Positions 14,187-23,809 of a stretch of DNA of 64,000 nt are shown one piece after another. The DNA is from a virus. The notes under the pieces are model-generated. The model ran no database searches. It saw only the letters and a program-made list of their open reading frames with translations, and was not told the DNA's origin. The position numbers were made by a program, and so were the translations under genes. Position 1 is the stretch's first letter. Every line of letters begins with the position of its first letter. Location of the stretch: positions 1 to 64,000 of IMG/VR virus record IMGVR_UViG_3300021961_000075. One strand, written 5' to 3'.

Positions 14187-14393
14187 ATGAATAGGTTTAT
14201 AACACTTGAAGATTCACGAAAATCTGAGTTTAGAAATAGATACTGGAGAGATTGCGAATTAGACGCAACAGATCATATTGTTCCACTAACTGATCATCCT
14301 AAACATGAGGCTATTATGCGATATAGACAGGAATTAAGAGATTATCCTAACCATCCTGAATTTCCCAATAATCCTAGACCTATAAAACCATAA
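14187..14393 (+). CDS. phage tail-assembly chaperone-like small protein
   Basis: A 68-residue protein with RNRYWRDCELDATDHIVPLT, then YRQELRDYP, then PEFPNNPRP. This matches the common phage tail-fibre assembly pattern RxxLLxxxDW...WxxYRQxLRDxxxxPxFP. These small proteins sit next to fibre genes and are thought to help fibre folding or attachment. The next fibre starts four bases after its stop. Confidence 0.65.
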   Translation: MNRFITLEDSRKSEFRNRYWRDCELDATDHIVPLTDHPKHEAIMRYRQELRDYPNHPEFPNNPRPIKP

Positions 14394-14396
14394 TAA

Positions 14397-16790
14397 ATGG
14401 CGAATACAAAAGTAACAGGGGATTTAATAGCGCAAGGTACAATACATTCTGTAAACCTTGCAGACGGCTCAGTAACTGCCACTAAGCTACATAATATATC
14501 TACAGATCATATATCTGAAGGTACGAACCTGTTTTATACTGACGCCAGAGTAAGTACATACCTTACTACAAATAACTACGTAACAACAACTGAAATAGCC
14601 AACACGGCTAACTGGGATGAAGCATACAGCTGGGGTAACCACGCTTTAGTAGGTTATCTTACGTCTTTTACAGAGACCGACCCTATTTTTACTGCTTCTG
14701 ATGCTTTTGCAATTACTTCTACTCAAATAACAAATTGGGATACGGCTTATGGTTGGGGAGATCATTCAGCTGTAGGTTACTTAACTTCGTTCACTGAAAC
14801 TGATCCCATATACTCTGCCTCTTCTTGGTTCAGCACAACTAACAATGCTAGCAATTGGGATACCGCATATTCTTGGGGTAATCACGCTACACAATCATAT
14901 GCTACAGAAACTTATGTGAACACAGCTGTAGCTAACCTAGTTGATTCAGCCCCTACAACATTAGACACATTAAACGAGCTTGCTGCAGCATTAGGAGATG
15001 ACCCTAACTTTGCTACAACTGTAAGTACATCTATAGGGACTAAATGGACGCAAGACAATACTAAGATATCAAACTGGGATACAGCGTATAGCTGGGGCAA
15101 CCACGCTAGTGTTGGGTATTTGACAAGTTTACCATCACACACACACGATTATGTTCCAGAAAGAGGAAGAACAGATTGGAATGACGGAACTGTTATAGAT
15201 GATGTAGTAGGTCAATTAGGTTGGTGGAACTACGGAAATAACCACACTATATTTGATGCATCTAAGTCAATCGCTCCAGGTGGTATTGCAAAAAATAACA
15301 CAAATCCAGATGTTAGTTGGTCATCGACATATCCTACATTAATGGGTTGGAATGGCTCAAGTACTTATGGCGTAAGGGTTGATTCATCAAGATTCGCAGA
15401 TTATGCTGGCGCTCCAACAAGTCCAACCTTTACGGCGTCTGGAGATTTTAGAGCCCCTATATTCTACGACTCCAACAACACTGGATATTACGTAGATCCT
15501 AACGGTGTAACAAATATAAATCATTTAAGAATAAATGGAGACTGGTCTTCTTATGGTTTACCATATACAGCAGCTTTTACTATAAGGGGTACATATCCAA
15601 GCGTGCAATATAGAAGCACTTCATCTAACAGTATGTGGCTGTATCACATGGATAGCGCTGGAAACATACAGCATTACTATGCAGCTGGTACAGATAGTGA
15701 GAGTTGGTCTATAAAACATACTATGGCGCCGGATGGTGTGTTTACGTCTACCGCTTCAATGCGTTCCCCTATATTTTACGACTCTAATGATACTAATTAT
15801 TATGTAAATCCAGCTAGTACATCAAATATAAGAAAAACTAATATAGTAGCAAGCGGTGTTGGTTGGGAAGATCATTTAAATTTATATTCTTCTGACGGCA
15901 CAAATAAATGGAATTTATTAGTCGACAACGGCGCTTCTGATTCGTTTAGAATAGCTTATAATAGTTCAGAAAAAATGAGGTTTGAGACTGGCGGCAATGT
16001 TACCACAGTTGGAGCTCATTTTTCTAGCGATTCATTTAGAGCACCTATATTCTACGACTCTAACAATACAGGTTATTATATAGATCCCGCAAGTAGATCT
16101 ATATTAGCTGATGTTGAGGCAAGAAATGGTATAAACTTAAGAAGAGACTTAGGCCCAAGCACGGGTATATCTTTTTACTCATCTAGTTATTATAACTGGC
16201 AGATATATATGTCTCCGGCCGCACAAACTGGATGCGGCGCTAATGGAAATCTAACAGCTCCTAGCGGTCTTGGGACTGTTACTAATTGGGCGTTACGTTC
16301 TAGAATGGAAGGTGTTTCTACTTATGGATGGCTTTGGGAAACTGGAGGCGGCGGAGGTGGTGGAGCTACAGCTTCTGCTGTAATGGAACTTGGAGCAACC
16401 ACTGGTACATTGAGAGTTATTGGTGACATGATAGCCTATGCTTCTGATGAAAGACTTAAAACAAACATAAAACCTATAGACGGTCCTATACAAAAAGTAA
16501 AACAAATATCTGGCGTATCTTATGATTGGGTAGATAACATACAAGAAGAATATAATTTCCACCCTAATAATATGCATGAAGTAGGAGTACTAGCTCAAGA
16601 AGTGCAAAAAGTATTACCAGAAGCCGTAATGACAGCGCCAATGAATGCGCCTTACACTGAAAAAACAGGTATTGATCACGATTTTCTTACGGTTAAATAC
16701 GAAAGAATAGTTCCACTTCTTATCGAAGCAGTTAAAGAACTATCAAATAAGGTTGAAGAACTTGAAAACAAATTAAATGGCACAAACTAA
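14397..16790 (+). CDS. tail fibre with C-terminal peptidase S74 chaperone
   Basis: A 797-residue fibre. N-terminal residues 1-60 (MANTKVTGDLIAQGTIHSVN) parallel the next gene. Residues about 70-245 are four or five repeats of NWDTAYSWGNHA plus GYLTSFTETDPIY. The shaft has several APIFYDSNNTGYYVDPN repeats. The end is a S74 domain: SDERLKTNIK, then EVGVLAQEVQKVLPEAV, then a terminal coiled coil. The final 14 bases overlap the next fibre. The shared blocks make recombination with the neighbouring fibre likely. Confidence 0.85.
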   Translation: MANTKVTGDLIAQGTIHSVNLADGSVTATKLHNISTDHISEGTNLFYTDARVSTYLTTNNYVTTTEIANTANWDEAYSWGNHALVGYLTSFTETDPIFTASDAFAITSTQITNWDTAYGWGDHSAVGYLTSFTETDPIYSASSWFSTTNNASNWDTAYSWGNHATQSYATETYVNTAVANLVDSAPTTLDTLNELAAALGDDPNFATTVSTSIGTKWTQDNTKISNWDTAYSWGNHASVGYLTSLPSHTHDYVPERGRTDWNDGTVIDDVVGQLGWWNYGNNHTIFDASKSIAPGGIAKNNTNPDVSWSSTYPTLMGWNGSSTYGVRVDSSRFADYAGAPTSPTFTASGDFRAPIFYDSNNTGYYVDPNGVTNINHLRINGDWSSYGLPYTAAFTIRGTYPSVQYRSTSSNSMWLYHMDSAGNIQHYYAAGTDSESWSIKHTMAPDGVFTSTASMRSPIFYDSNDTNYYVNPASTSNIRKTNIVASGVGWEDHLNLYSSDGTNKWNLLVDNGASDSFRIAYNSSEKMRFETGGNVTTVGAHFSSDSFRAPIFYDSNNTGYYIDPASRSILADVEARNGINLRRDLGPSTGISFYSSSYYNWQIYMSPAAQTGCGANGNLTAPSGLGTVTNWALRSRMEGVSTYGWLWETGGGGGGGATASAVMELGATTGTLRVIGDMIAYASDERLKTNIKPIDGPIQKVKQISGVSYDWVDNIQEEYNFHPNNMHEVGVLAQEVQKVLPEAVMTAPMNAPYTEKTGIDHDFLTVKYERIVPLLIEAVKELSNKVEELENKLNGTN

Positions 16791-19293
16791 AGTAAAGTTA
16801 GTATCTAACGGTGTTATAACAGTTGATAATCTACACACTAATCACGGTATAACAACAGACCACATCGGCGAGGGTAGTAATCTTTATTACTCTGAAGCAC
16901 GTATACAAAACTACCTTAATACAAACAACTATATTACTAGAGCAGAAGTGTCGGGTGGTGAAACGCTTACAACTTTAAGTTTAGCAAATAATACCCTTAC
17001 GTATGTTGATGAAGCTGGAACAACGTTCAATATTGATCTTTCACCTTATTTAGACTATACAGCATCATCGTGGTTTAATACAACTAACAACTCAGCTAAT
17101 TGGGATACCGCGTATTTATGGGGTGATCATGCAAGCGCTGGATACTTAACATCATTTACAGAAACAGATCCTATATATGTAGCTTCAAGTTGGTATACAA
17201 CTACTAATAATGCTGGCAATTGGGACGCGGCGTATAATTGGGGTGATCACGCTGGATTATACTCATTATTAGGGCATAACCATACGGAATCTGATATCAC
17301 TGACTTTGGCAATTACGTGACCAGTATAACACATGATACAGTTAACACAAAACTCGTTGTAACAAATAGAGATTCTACTACAACTGATTTATCATTAGCG
17401 CAATATATTGACGATACTAACCTTGCTAGATTAGTTTCTGGTACATTAGACGGAGGTACAGGTGTGGCTACGTTTACTAGAGATGATTCTAGCACATTTA
17501 CAGTTGATTTCTCAGCATTTCTATCTGATGCCAATGATTATGTATCCTCAGCAAGTTTTAACACCTCCGATGGCGTCTTAACGCTTACAAGGTTTGGCGG
17601 CGAAACAGTTACCGTAGATCTCGACAATAGATACTTGACATCGTTTACTGAAACAGATCCTATCTACACGACTTCATCTTGGTACACCACTACAAATAAC
17701 AGTAGTAATTGGAATACTGCGTACGGTTGGGGTAACCATGCAAGTGCGGGGTATTTGACTTCATTTAACATAACAACACAGACTGATCCTAAGTATTTAA
17801 GAAGCGATACCGCAGATACGGCGTCTGGTACGATTACTTTTTCATCTATATATAGCGGCGGTACTGGTGATTTTACCAATCTTAGTAATCCTAGTTATAA
17901 AGTGTCTGCAGGATCTGGGTATTGGAGAATACCTCATATTAGTAGCAGCAGTGTAACGTCTGGTGTTTATAATTTTGAAACTGGTAAAAGTGTTTACTGG
18001 GGTGAACCAGGCGATACAGGAGATTATCGCTTTAGAGGTAGAAGATTATTTGGAGAAACTGGCGTACAAGCGCCTACATATTATGCTTTAACTAACACTG
18101 GGTATTATGTAGATCCCGCTGGTACAAGTAATTTAAACTTTATAACAGGAGTGGATTTTAAATCTACTTCAACCTCTGCAACACCACGATACGATACCGC
18201 TTTTTTTGTGCTTCAAGCGCAACACTGGTATGGAGATACAAACGGACAAATAATGTATCTTGGAGAAAATGCAAATGACGTACTTATAAGAGGACAAGTA
18301 GCAATAGGTGGCGAGGCTATTCAGTCAGGATACGCTCTTACAATGACTGGTTCAATTGATATGAATAATGGAACCGTTGATTATGTGGGTCAGTTACACT
18401 TCCAAGATAACGTTAGGTTTTATGATGACGGAAATGATAGTTATTTAAATTTTAAACACGGTAATACTTCTTACGGCGGTATTAAATTTTATGATGGCGG
18501 AAATATATTAAGAGGTTTTATATATAGTAGCACAGGTGGATTTGGATTATTAGACAACGACGGCCATTGGGCGGTTAGGACACAGACTGGAACTAGTCCT
18601 TTGGAACTTAGATGTAATAATAATGTAGAATTTGAGGTTTATGATTCATATACACTTTCACCAGGTTCATCTCGTGCTCCTATATTCTATGACTCTAATG
18701 ATACTAATACTTATTTTGATTCAAATAGACTTGTAATTAGAGGTACCGATCCTACAGTAATACTAAGAGATACAAACCACAACTCTGCAATGCTTCATTG
18801 TAACTCCAATCTACTGTACGTTCTTAGAGGGGGAAATGATACTACTACTTGGACACAAGTTAATGGACAATGGCCTGCTACATGGAACCTAACTAATAAT
18901 TTGTATTCTGGTGGTGGAGCCGCTACTTTCGTTGGAGATGTAACAGCAAACACATCTGATAAAAGATTAAAAGAAAACATAAAGAACATACCGGACGCTA
19001 TAGAAAAAGTAAAATCTCTTAATGGTGTTACTTTTGATTGGAAAGATAACCTTGAAGAAATACACTACACAAGACAAAGAATACACGATGTAGGAGTTAT
19101 TGCCCAGGAAGTGCAAGCTGTACTTCCTGATGCTGTTAGACCAGCACCATTTGATACAGACGAAGAAGGTAACTCAAGATCTGGAGAAAACTACTTAACT
19201 GTTCAGTATGAAAAAATTGTACCGCTCCTTATAGAAGCCATAAAAGAACAACAACAACAAATTGAAGAATTAAAAGCACTCATAAACAAGTAA
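16777..19293 (+). CDS. tail fibre with C-terminal peptidase S74 chaperone
   Basis: An 838-residue fibre, built from the same modules as the previous gene: the N-terminal block (MAQTKVKLVSNGVITVDNLH, then NLYYSEARIQNYL), NWDTAYLWGDHASAGYLTSF repeats, and APIFYDSNDTNTYFDSN. It ends in SDKRLKENIK, DVGVIAQEVQAVLPDAV and a Gln-rich coiled coil, the S74 chaperone. It starts inside the upstream gene in another frame. The divergent shaft suggests a different receptor from its neighbour. Confidence 0.85.
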   Translation: MAQTKVKLVSNGVITVDNLHTNHGITTDHIGEGSNLYYSEARIQNYLNTNNYITRAEVSGGETLTTLSLANNTLTYVDEAGTTFNIDLSPYLDYTASSWFNTTNNSANWDTAYLWGDHASAGYLTSFTETDPIYVASSWYTTTNNAGNWDAAYNWGDHAGLYSLLGHNHTESDITDFGNYVTSITHDTVNTKLVVTNRDSTTTDLSLAQYIDDTNLARLVSGTLDGGTGVATFTRDDSSTFTVDFSAFLSDANDYVSSASFNTSDGVLTLTRFGGETVTVDLDNRYLTSFTETDPIYTTSSWYTTTNNSSNWNTAYGWGNHASAGYLTSFNITTQTDPKYLRSDTADTASGTITFSSIYSGGTGDFTNLSNPSYKVSAGSGYWRIPHISSSSVTSGVYNFETGKSVYWGEPGDTGDYRFRGRRLFGETGVQAPTYYALTNTGYYVDPAGTSNLNFITGVDFKSTSTSATPRYDTAFFVLQAQHWYGDTNGQIMYLGENANDVLIRGQVAIGGEAIQSGYALTMTGSIDMNNGTVDYVGQLHFQDNVRFYDDGNDSYLNFKHGNTSYGGIKFYDGGNILRGFIYSSTGGFGLLDNDGHWAVRTQTGTSPLELRCNNNVEFEVYDSYTLSPGSSRAPIFYDSNDTNTYFDSNRLVIRGTDPTVILRDTNHNSAMLHCNSNLLYVLRGGNDTTTWTQVNGQWPATWNLTNNLYSGGGAATFVGDVTANTSDKRLKENIKNIPDAIEKVKSLNGVTFDWKDNLEEIHYTRQRIHDVGVIAQEVQAVLPDAVRPAPFDTDEEGNSRSGENYLTVQYEKIVPLLIEAIKEQQQQIEELKALINK

Positions 19294-19325
19294 TTACTAT
19301 ATTTGTATAACATAAACAACTAGAT

Positions 19326-19685
19326 ATGAACTTAACTTACGAATGGAAGATTACGGCTTTGAAAAAAGCACCTTCGCTTGACGGCTTGTCAAATGTAATC
19401 ACACACATTAGATTTGACTACACAGGAACAGATGCAGACTCTGGAGAGTCACACACTTTTCACGGCGCTTGCCCTGTTGGAGCACCAAATCCTGAAAACT
19501 TTACCGAGATTACAACGCTCACTGAGGCTGATGTAATTGAGTGGGCTAAAGCTAACCACCCTACCGATCACATGGATGAGGTGATCGCTAAAGCTATAGC
19601 TGAGAAACTAACACCCAAAAACGAAGAAGTAACTGAGCTTGAGTGGTTAATATCAGCTACTCCTGTTGTAGAACCAGAAGCATAA
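19326..19685 (+). CDS. conserved small phage protein near fibres
   Basis: A 119-residue protein, MNLTYEWKITALKKAPSLDG at the start, with a predicted beta-sandwich (HIRFDYTGTDADSGESHTFHG) followed by helices (ADVIEWAKANHP, MDEVIAKAIAEKL). Proteins with this layout are frequent next to fibre genes in marine phages and may be structural. A TATATTTG element (19298-19305) just upstream resembles the -7 box of Bacteroidetes promoters but lacks a well-placed -33 TTG. The next gene overlaps its stop by one base. Confidence 0.65.
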   Translation: MNLTYEWKITALKKAPSLDGLSNVITHIRFDYTGTDADSGESHTFHGACPVGAPNPENFTEITTLTEADVIEWAKANHPTDHMDEVIAKAIAEKLTPKNEEVTELEWLISATPVVEPEA

Positions 19686-20473
19686 TGGCATTACAGAGTA
19701 GTGGAGCAATATCTATATCGCAGATTAAAACAGAGCTTGGAAGTTCAAGTAACTCTTTAAGAACACTGTCTGCCGCAGCTGGAAAAGGAACTCCAGATGC
19801 TATGTCTGAGTTTTATGGGTATTCTTCTTACACCCCGCCAAATTATGTAAGTGGTGCTAGTTCTATAAGTGGAGGAGGAACTGCTTCAAATCCGTATGTT
19901 GTATCGTGGAGTGTTCAAGGTAGTTCTTGGAGTCAAAATAATTATAATTATTATTCTTATTTATATGGCTTATATTTAGAGGAAGATACATATTATTGTA
20001 TTTATTATAATGATGATCCTAGTTGGGCATTTTATGCATACTTTGGAGCTTCAGGTGTTTTTACTCCACCACTTACTTTTAACAATAACACTTCAGCTAC
20101 GCAAGTGATGAAGATAAAATTTATTTCTGGTAACACTAACTTATACACTGGAAGTGGCGCGTTTAATGCAGTACAAGTTATTGGTGGTAATGGAGTTAGC
20201 CTTAATTACGCTAAATATAACAACGGAAGCGGAAGTGCTTGGAATCAAGTAGTAAACACTACAGCAACAACTAATAACTTTACGATGGCTGTTGGTAATG
20301 ATTTTTATATTAGATCATATTTTAACCAAACTTATTTTGAAGCTTATGATTATGATGCTTGTATTGGTAACCAAAGTGAATATAATTGGGCTATTCAAGC
20401 AAATCAACCAGCAGCAAATTATCAAGTTACACTTTCAAATTATGTTATTCACGTTTGGTTTGAATTAGTATAG
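19685..20473 (+). CDS. fibre or adhesin protein with N-terminal virion-attachment-like module
   Basis: The preferred start is the ATG overlapping the upstream TAA (TAATG), giving 262 residues. The N-terminus MALQSSGAISISQIKTELGS plus MSEFYGYS is a short module found at the start of many phage fibre-tip proteins. The rest is Ser/Asn/Tyr-rich beta sequence. An upstream ATG at 19643 would add 14 residues inside the previous gene and is less likely. Probably a minor receptor-binding or decoration protein. Confidence 0.65.
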   Translation: MALQSSGAISISQIKTELGSSSNSLRTLSAAAGKGTPDAMSEFYGYSSYTPPNYVSGASSISGGGTASNPYVVSWSVQGSSWSQNNYNYYSYLYGLYLEEDTYYCIYYNDDPSWAFYAYFGASGVFTPPLTFNNNTSATQVMKIKFISGNTNLYTGSGAFNAVQVIGGNGVSLNYAKYNNGSGSAWNQVVNTTATTNNFTMAVGNDFYIRSYFNQTYFEAYDYDACIGNQSEYNWAIQANQPAANYQVTLSNYVIHVWFELV

Positions 20474-20474
20474 T

Positions 20475-20612
20475 ATGGAAAATTTAGAACAAAAAATTAA
20501 AGAGCTAGCAAAATATCTTGTTAATCCTGAAAATAGAAAAAATAAAGGAGAATATCTAGCAAATATGGCTATGTTTCGTTTTTTACGTAAATTACAAGAA
20601 GATGGACAATAA
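20475..20612 (+). CDS. 45-aa helical microprotein
   Basis: Starts one base after the previous stop (MENLEQKIKELAKYLVNPEN). Basic and helical, with a short hydrophobic stretch (NMAMFRFLRKL). No family recognised. The 88-base gap after it is AT-rich and shows no clear feature. Confidence 0.55.
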   Translation: MENLEQKIKELAKYLVNPENRKNKGEYLANMAMFRFLRKLQEDGQ

Positions 20613-20700
20613 AATATATTTTATAGCAGATCGAGTGCAAACAAATTAAATCAACAGCAAAATAAGTAATATATAAACTATAATCAAATAATTTTTTATC

Positions 20701-20937
20701 ATGTCAAAGATCACAGAAAAACAATTAGAGAATCTTCAAAAGAAAATTGCAACAATCCAAGAATTTCAAAGACAAATTGGAACGCTTGAAGGGCAAAAAC
20801 ACATTTTACTACATCAGCTAGTAGTTGCTCAAGATGAACTTCAAAAAATGCAAACAACTTTAGAAGAAGAGTACGGTAAAGTTTCTATCAATATCCAAGA
20901 CGGAACTTACACCGAAATTACCGAAGACGAAGCTTAA
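20701..20937 (+). CDS. 78-aa coiled-coil protein
   Basis: Almost entirely heptad-like helix: KQLENLQKKIATIQEFQRQI and LLHQLVVAQDELQKMQTTLE. The acidic tail (ITEDEA) follows a short beta segment. It is soluble and likely oligomeric. It precedes the chaperonin genes, but no functional link is visible. Confidence 0.7.
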   Translation: MSKITEKQLENLQKKIATIQEFQRQIGTLEGQKHILLHQLVVAQDELQKMQTTLEEEYGKVSINIQDGTYTEITEDEA

Positions 20938-20971
20938 TTGGTTAGCTTTAAAAAAACCAATAACCAAAACC

Positions 20972-21256
20972 ATGACCTATTTTTACAAAACCTACTCTTG
21001 GTCGCAAGGCGATACAGGAGTACCCGAAGAAACCAGGACGCTTTGGGAGCACATCGCTGACAAAAAGAACTGGAGAATTGTTCAGTTACCAAATGGGTAT
21101 TACCAGGCCGAGTACGAGCATGATGGACAATGGGTTGATGTAACACGCAGAGAAACAATTAAAACTTGTGAAGCTGCAATAGACGCATCGATCGAGCATT
21201 ATCGCAAAAGACTTGAGTTTTTGAAAGGACCCAAAGTAGTAAAAACCTTTAACTAA
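20972..21256 (+). CDS. 94-aa protein of unknown function
   Basis: Starts MTYFYKTYSWSQGDTGVPEE. The middle (WRIVQLPNGYYQAEYEHDGQWVDVTRR) looks like a small beta-sheet domain, followed by a helix (ETIKTCEAAIDASIEHYRKR). No known family. It lies 24 bases before the GroEL start. Confidence 0.65.
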   Translation: MTYFYKTYSWSQGDTGVPEETRTLWEHIADKKNWRIVQLPNGYYQAEYEHDGQWVDVTRRETIKTCEAAIDASIEHYRKRLEFLKGPKVVKTFN

Positions 21257-21280
21257 CCACACTTTTATAAATTTAATTAA

Positions 21281-22846
21281 ATGGAATATAATCAACCAAG
21301 TGAGATTGTTAAAGATCTTTCATTTGGCGAATCAGCCAGTGAAAAAATAATAAGTGGCGTTGACAAACTAGCTAATGCTGTTAAGTCAACCCTTGGCGCT
21401 TCAGGTAAGTGTGTAATTTACGAAGATGCTCTTGGTAAACCAGTTATAACTAAAGACGGTGTTACTGTAGCCGAATCGGTTGTACTTTACGACCCAGTTG
21501 AAAACATGGGTGCTACACTAATTAAAGAAGCCGCCAAAAATACAGTGAAAGAAGCGGGTGACGGTACGACAACTTCTACCGTCCTCGCTCAATCACTACT
21601 AAGACAGGCAAAAAATGCCTTAGACAATGGTGTCAAAATAAGGGAACTTCATGACGCTTATAATTCTGGATTAGATTTTGTAAATACATATTTAGATAAA
21701 AACAAAATCGAAGTAGAAGGAAGTATGTTGAGAGATGTTGCTACTATATCTACAAACAACGACTTAGTTTTAGGTAGTATGATTTCTGAAGCATACAACA
21801 AAGTTGGTAAGCACGGTGTTGTTTTAATGGAAGAGTCTGAATCTGAAACAACATACTTTGAAATAGTTGATGGAGTTCAGTTTGACTCAGGTTTAAAATC
21901 ACCGCACTTAGCTACAAACGAAGACAACGACAAGTCTGAATTAGAAAATCCATACATACTAATTGTAGCGTCACCAATCCCTAGCATAAGAAAAATACAA
22001 GCTGTACTAGAACATGTTATAAAAGAAAAGCGCAGCTTATTAATCGTGGCAGAAGTTGAACAACAACCATACGCTGCTTTATTAACAAACAAAGTAAAAG
22101 GTAATATCAAGATTAACATTGTTGATGTTCCTGGCTTTGGTTCTACAAAAAGAGACACAATAGAAGATCTAGCTGCATTAACTGGCGCAACTATTATAGA
22201 TGAACAGTTAGGTGATGATCTTGATTTGATTCAACCTGAAGTATTAGGTGAAGCTATTAAAAGTGTCACTGATGCAAATAGCACGGTAATAACAATAGAA
22301 ACCGTACCGCAAGAAGCTTTAGACCGTATAGATACTGTACAAAAGAAAATACAAAATGAAACTAATCCTTATATCAAGAAAAAGCTTGAGCAAAGATTGG
22401 CGATGTTATCTGGATCTGTAGGTATTATTAAAGTTGGCGCGAATAGTAAGGTTGAGTTGAAAGAAAAAAAAGATAGGGTGGAAGACGCTATCTACGCTGT
22501 TAAGGCGGCATTGCAAGAAGGTATTGTGCCTGGCGGTGGGGTTGCTTTGATTAATGCAATACAAAAGATGAACTCAAAAGATAATGTTGATCTTTATTTT
22601 CAAAGAGCTTTGTTATCACCTTTTAGTACAATATTAGAAAACGCTGGCATAGAAGTACCGAGCGATTTTACTTATAGAAAAGGTTGGGGTATAAATGTTA
22701 TAACTGGCAAACCTGTAAATATGATTAAAGCAGGTATTATAGATCCAGTTCTTGTAACAAAGACAGCGCTAAAAAATGCTGTAAGTGTAGTTAACACGAT
22801 TATTTCTGCAGACTGTGTTATCAGTAATAAAAGGATAGAGCAATGA
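21281..22846 (+). CDS. groL: phage-encoded GroEL-like chaperonin
   Basis: A 521-residue chaperonin (Cpn60) slightly shorter than the usual 540-550. Equatorial ATPase motifs are intact: KDGVTVA with D59, AGDGTTT with D94, and VEDA with D402, matching E. coli D52, D87 and D398, plus GGGVALINA. The apical domain region (about 190-370) is diverged. The C-terminal Gly-Gly-Met tail is missing. The stop overlaps the start of a GroES gene (ATGA), so both subunits should be made together. An ATP-driven folding chamber for virion proteins is the likely role. Confidence 0.92.
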   Translation: MEYNQPSEIVKDLSFGESASEKIISGVDKLANAVKSTLGASGKCVIYEDALGKPVITKDGVTVAESVVLYDPVENMGATLIKEAAKNTVKEAGDGTTTSTVLAQSLLRQAKNALDNGVKIRELHDAYNSGLDFVNTYLDKNKIEVEGSMLRDVATISTNNDLVLGSMISEAYNKVGKHGVVLMEESESETTYFEIVDGVQFDSGLKSPHLATNEDNDKSELENPYILIVASPIPSIRKIQAVLEHVIKEKRSLLIVAEVEQQPYAALLTNKVKGNIKINIVDVPGFGSTKRDTIEDLAALTGATIIDEQLGDDLDLIQPEVLGEAIKSVTDANSTVITIETVPQEALDRIDTVQKKIQNETNPYIKKKLEQRLAMLSGSVGIIKVGANSKVELKEKKDRVEDAIYAVKAALQEGIVPGGGVALINAIQKMNSKDNVDLYFQRALLSPFSTILENAGIEVPSDFTYRKGWGINVITGKPVNMIKAGIIDPVLVTKTALKNAVSVVNTIISADCVISNKRIEQ

Positions 22847-23100
22847 GGGCGGTAAATAATTATGTTGTTATAGAGAAAATAAAAGAAGAACCAAAAAAAC
22901 AAAACGGTCTTCTTATAACAGATACGCACACTGACGATATTAGATACTTAAAAGGTAAAATACTAAGCGTTGGTAATCTAACTGAGGGTATAAAAGAAAA
23001 TGATATTATATACTACGACAGACACGCTGGACACGGTATAGAATACAATGAAAAGTTATACCACGTTGTAAGGCAACAAGATATTGTGCTTGTGGTATGA
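22843..23100 (+). CDS. groS: phage-encoded GroES-like co-chaperonin
   Basis: An 85-residue Cpn10 homologue: N-terminal strand NNYVVIEKI, a mobile-loop region (residues about 16-33, EEPKKQNGLLITDTHTDD), GKILSVGN, then GIKENDIIYYDRHAGHGIEY and the closing strand DIVLVV. Slightly shorter than the usual 95-100. It overlaps GroEL by four bases and the next gene by four bases. It should cap the phage GroEL, the host GroEL, or both. Confidence 0.88.
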   Translation: MRAVNNYVVIEKIKEEPKKQNGLLITDTHTDDIRYLKGKILSVGNLTEGIKENDIIYYDRHAGHGIEYNEKLYHVVRQQDIVLVV

Positions 23101-23537
23101 AACTCTCAGCAGAGGATTTAAGGGATTTAAATTTACTTAAATACTATAGATTAATTAGAAGATGGGTTTGTAAGCAATACGGCTTAAAAGATGCCGATTT
23201 AGAATTACTTATTTATCTCGACTGCAAAGGTCTTTTTAAAAGAGACGACTTTATAAATGGTGTATTTACGTACACGTGGGACAAGCATCGATGGGAAAGA
23301 CTTCGAACAGAAGGATGGATTGATGTTTGGAAAGAACGTAATAGAAAAGACAGTAAGTACGCACTTTATAAAACATCGATGAAAACTAGATTGATGATAA
23401 ACAGGATATACAAAATCATGTTAGGTGAAGAAGATATACCTATTACTCAGTCTAATGTTTTTTACAAAAACAAAAGCTATAGCGACAAAGTATATAACAA
23501 AGCTATAGATGATATGATTAAAGATAAAGAAAGATGA
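23097..23537 (+). CDS. putative winged-helix protein
   Basis: A 146-residue basic protein. Residues about 10-110 are helices followed by a beta-hairpin-like segment (GVFTYTWDKHRWERLRTEGW and IDVWKERNRKDSKYALYKTS), the pattern of a MarR-like winged helix. It overlaps GroES by four bases and the lipoprotein gene by four bases. It could be a regulator or a structural DNA-binding protein. The assignment rests on fold pattern only. Confidence 0.5.
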   Translation: MKLSAEDLRDLNLLKYYRLIRRWVCKQYGLKDADLELLIYLDCKGLFKRDDFINGVFTYTWDKHRWERLRTEGWIDVWKERNRKDSKYALYKTSMKTRLMINRIYKIMLGEEDIPITQSNVFYKNKSYSDKVYNKAIDDMIKDKER

Positions 23538-23809
23538 AAAAACTATTACTAATTTCAGCTTTCTTTTTGGCTAGTTGTTCTTCAGTGAAGGTCGTGTCTT
23601 CAGAAGATATAACATCTAGGACTCAATGGTTAGAGTCTAGCGAGGATAATCCAATTATCAACGTTATTCAGAAAGTTTACGCTAATGATGATCTTGAGAT
23701 TGTCATTAAAAAAAAATACACGACAGACTACGTTAAGATAATGCGACGTAATGGTAAAAAGATTATTAACAAAAAAACCAAACTAAATTATGCCTTACAA
23801 CAAGACTAA
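23534..23809 (+). CDS. small lipoprotein
   Basis: A 91-residue protein with a signal peptide (MKKLLLISAFFLASC) and a lipobox with Cys at residue 15, followed by SSVKVVSSED. The mature part is charged, with a beta segment (NDDLEIVIKKKYTTDYVKIM). It should be lipid-anchored. A role in superinfection exclusion is known for other phage lipoproteins but is not shown here. Confidence 0.75.
   Translation: MKKLLLISAFFLASCSSVKVVSSEDITSRTQWLESSEDNPIINVIQKVYANDDLEIVIKKKYTTDYVKIMRRNGKKIINKKTKLNYALQQD

Noticed and set aside
19298-19305. TATATTTG as a Bacteroidetes -7 promoter box
   Set aside because: No TTG lies at the expected distance upstream. AT-rich DNA gives such matches by chance, so it is mentioned only under the gene.
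19643-19684. Upstream start for the 262-residue fibre protein
   Set aside because: It adds 14 residues within the previous gene. The TAATG overlap start begins with the conserved fibre N-terminal module.
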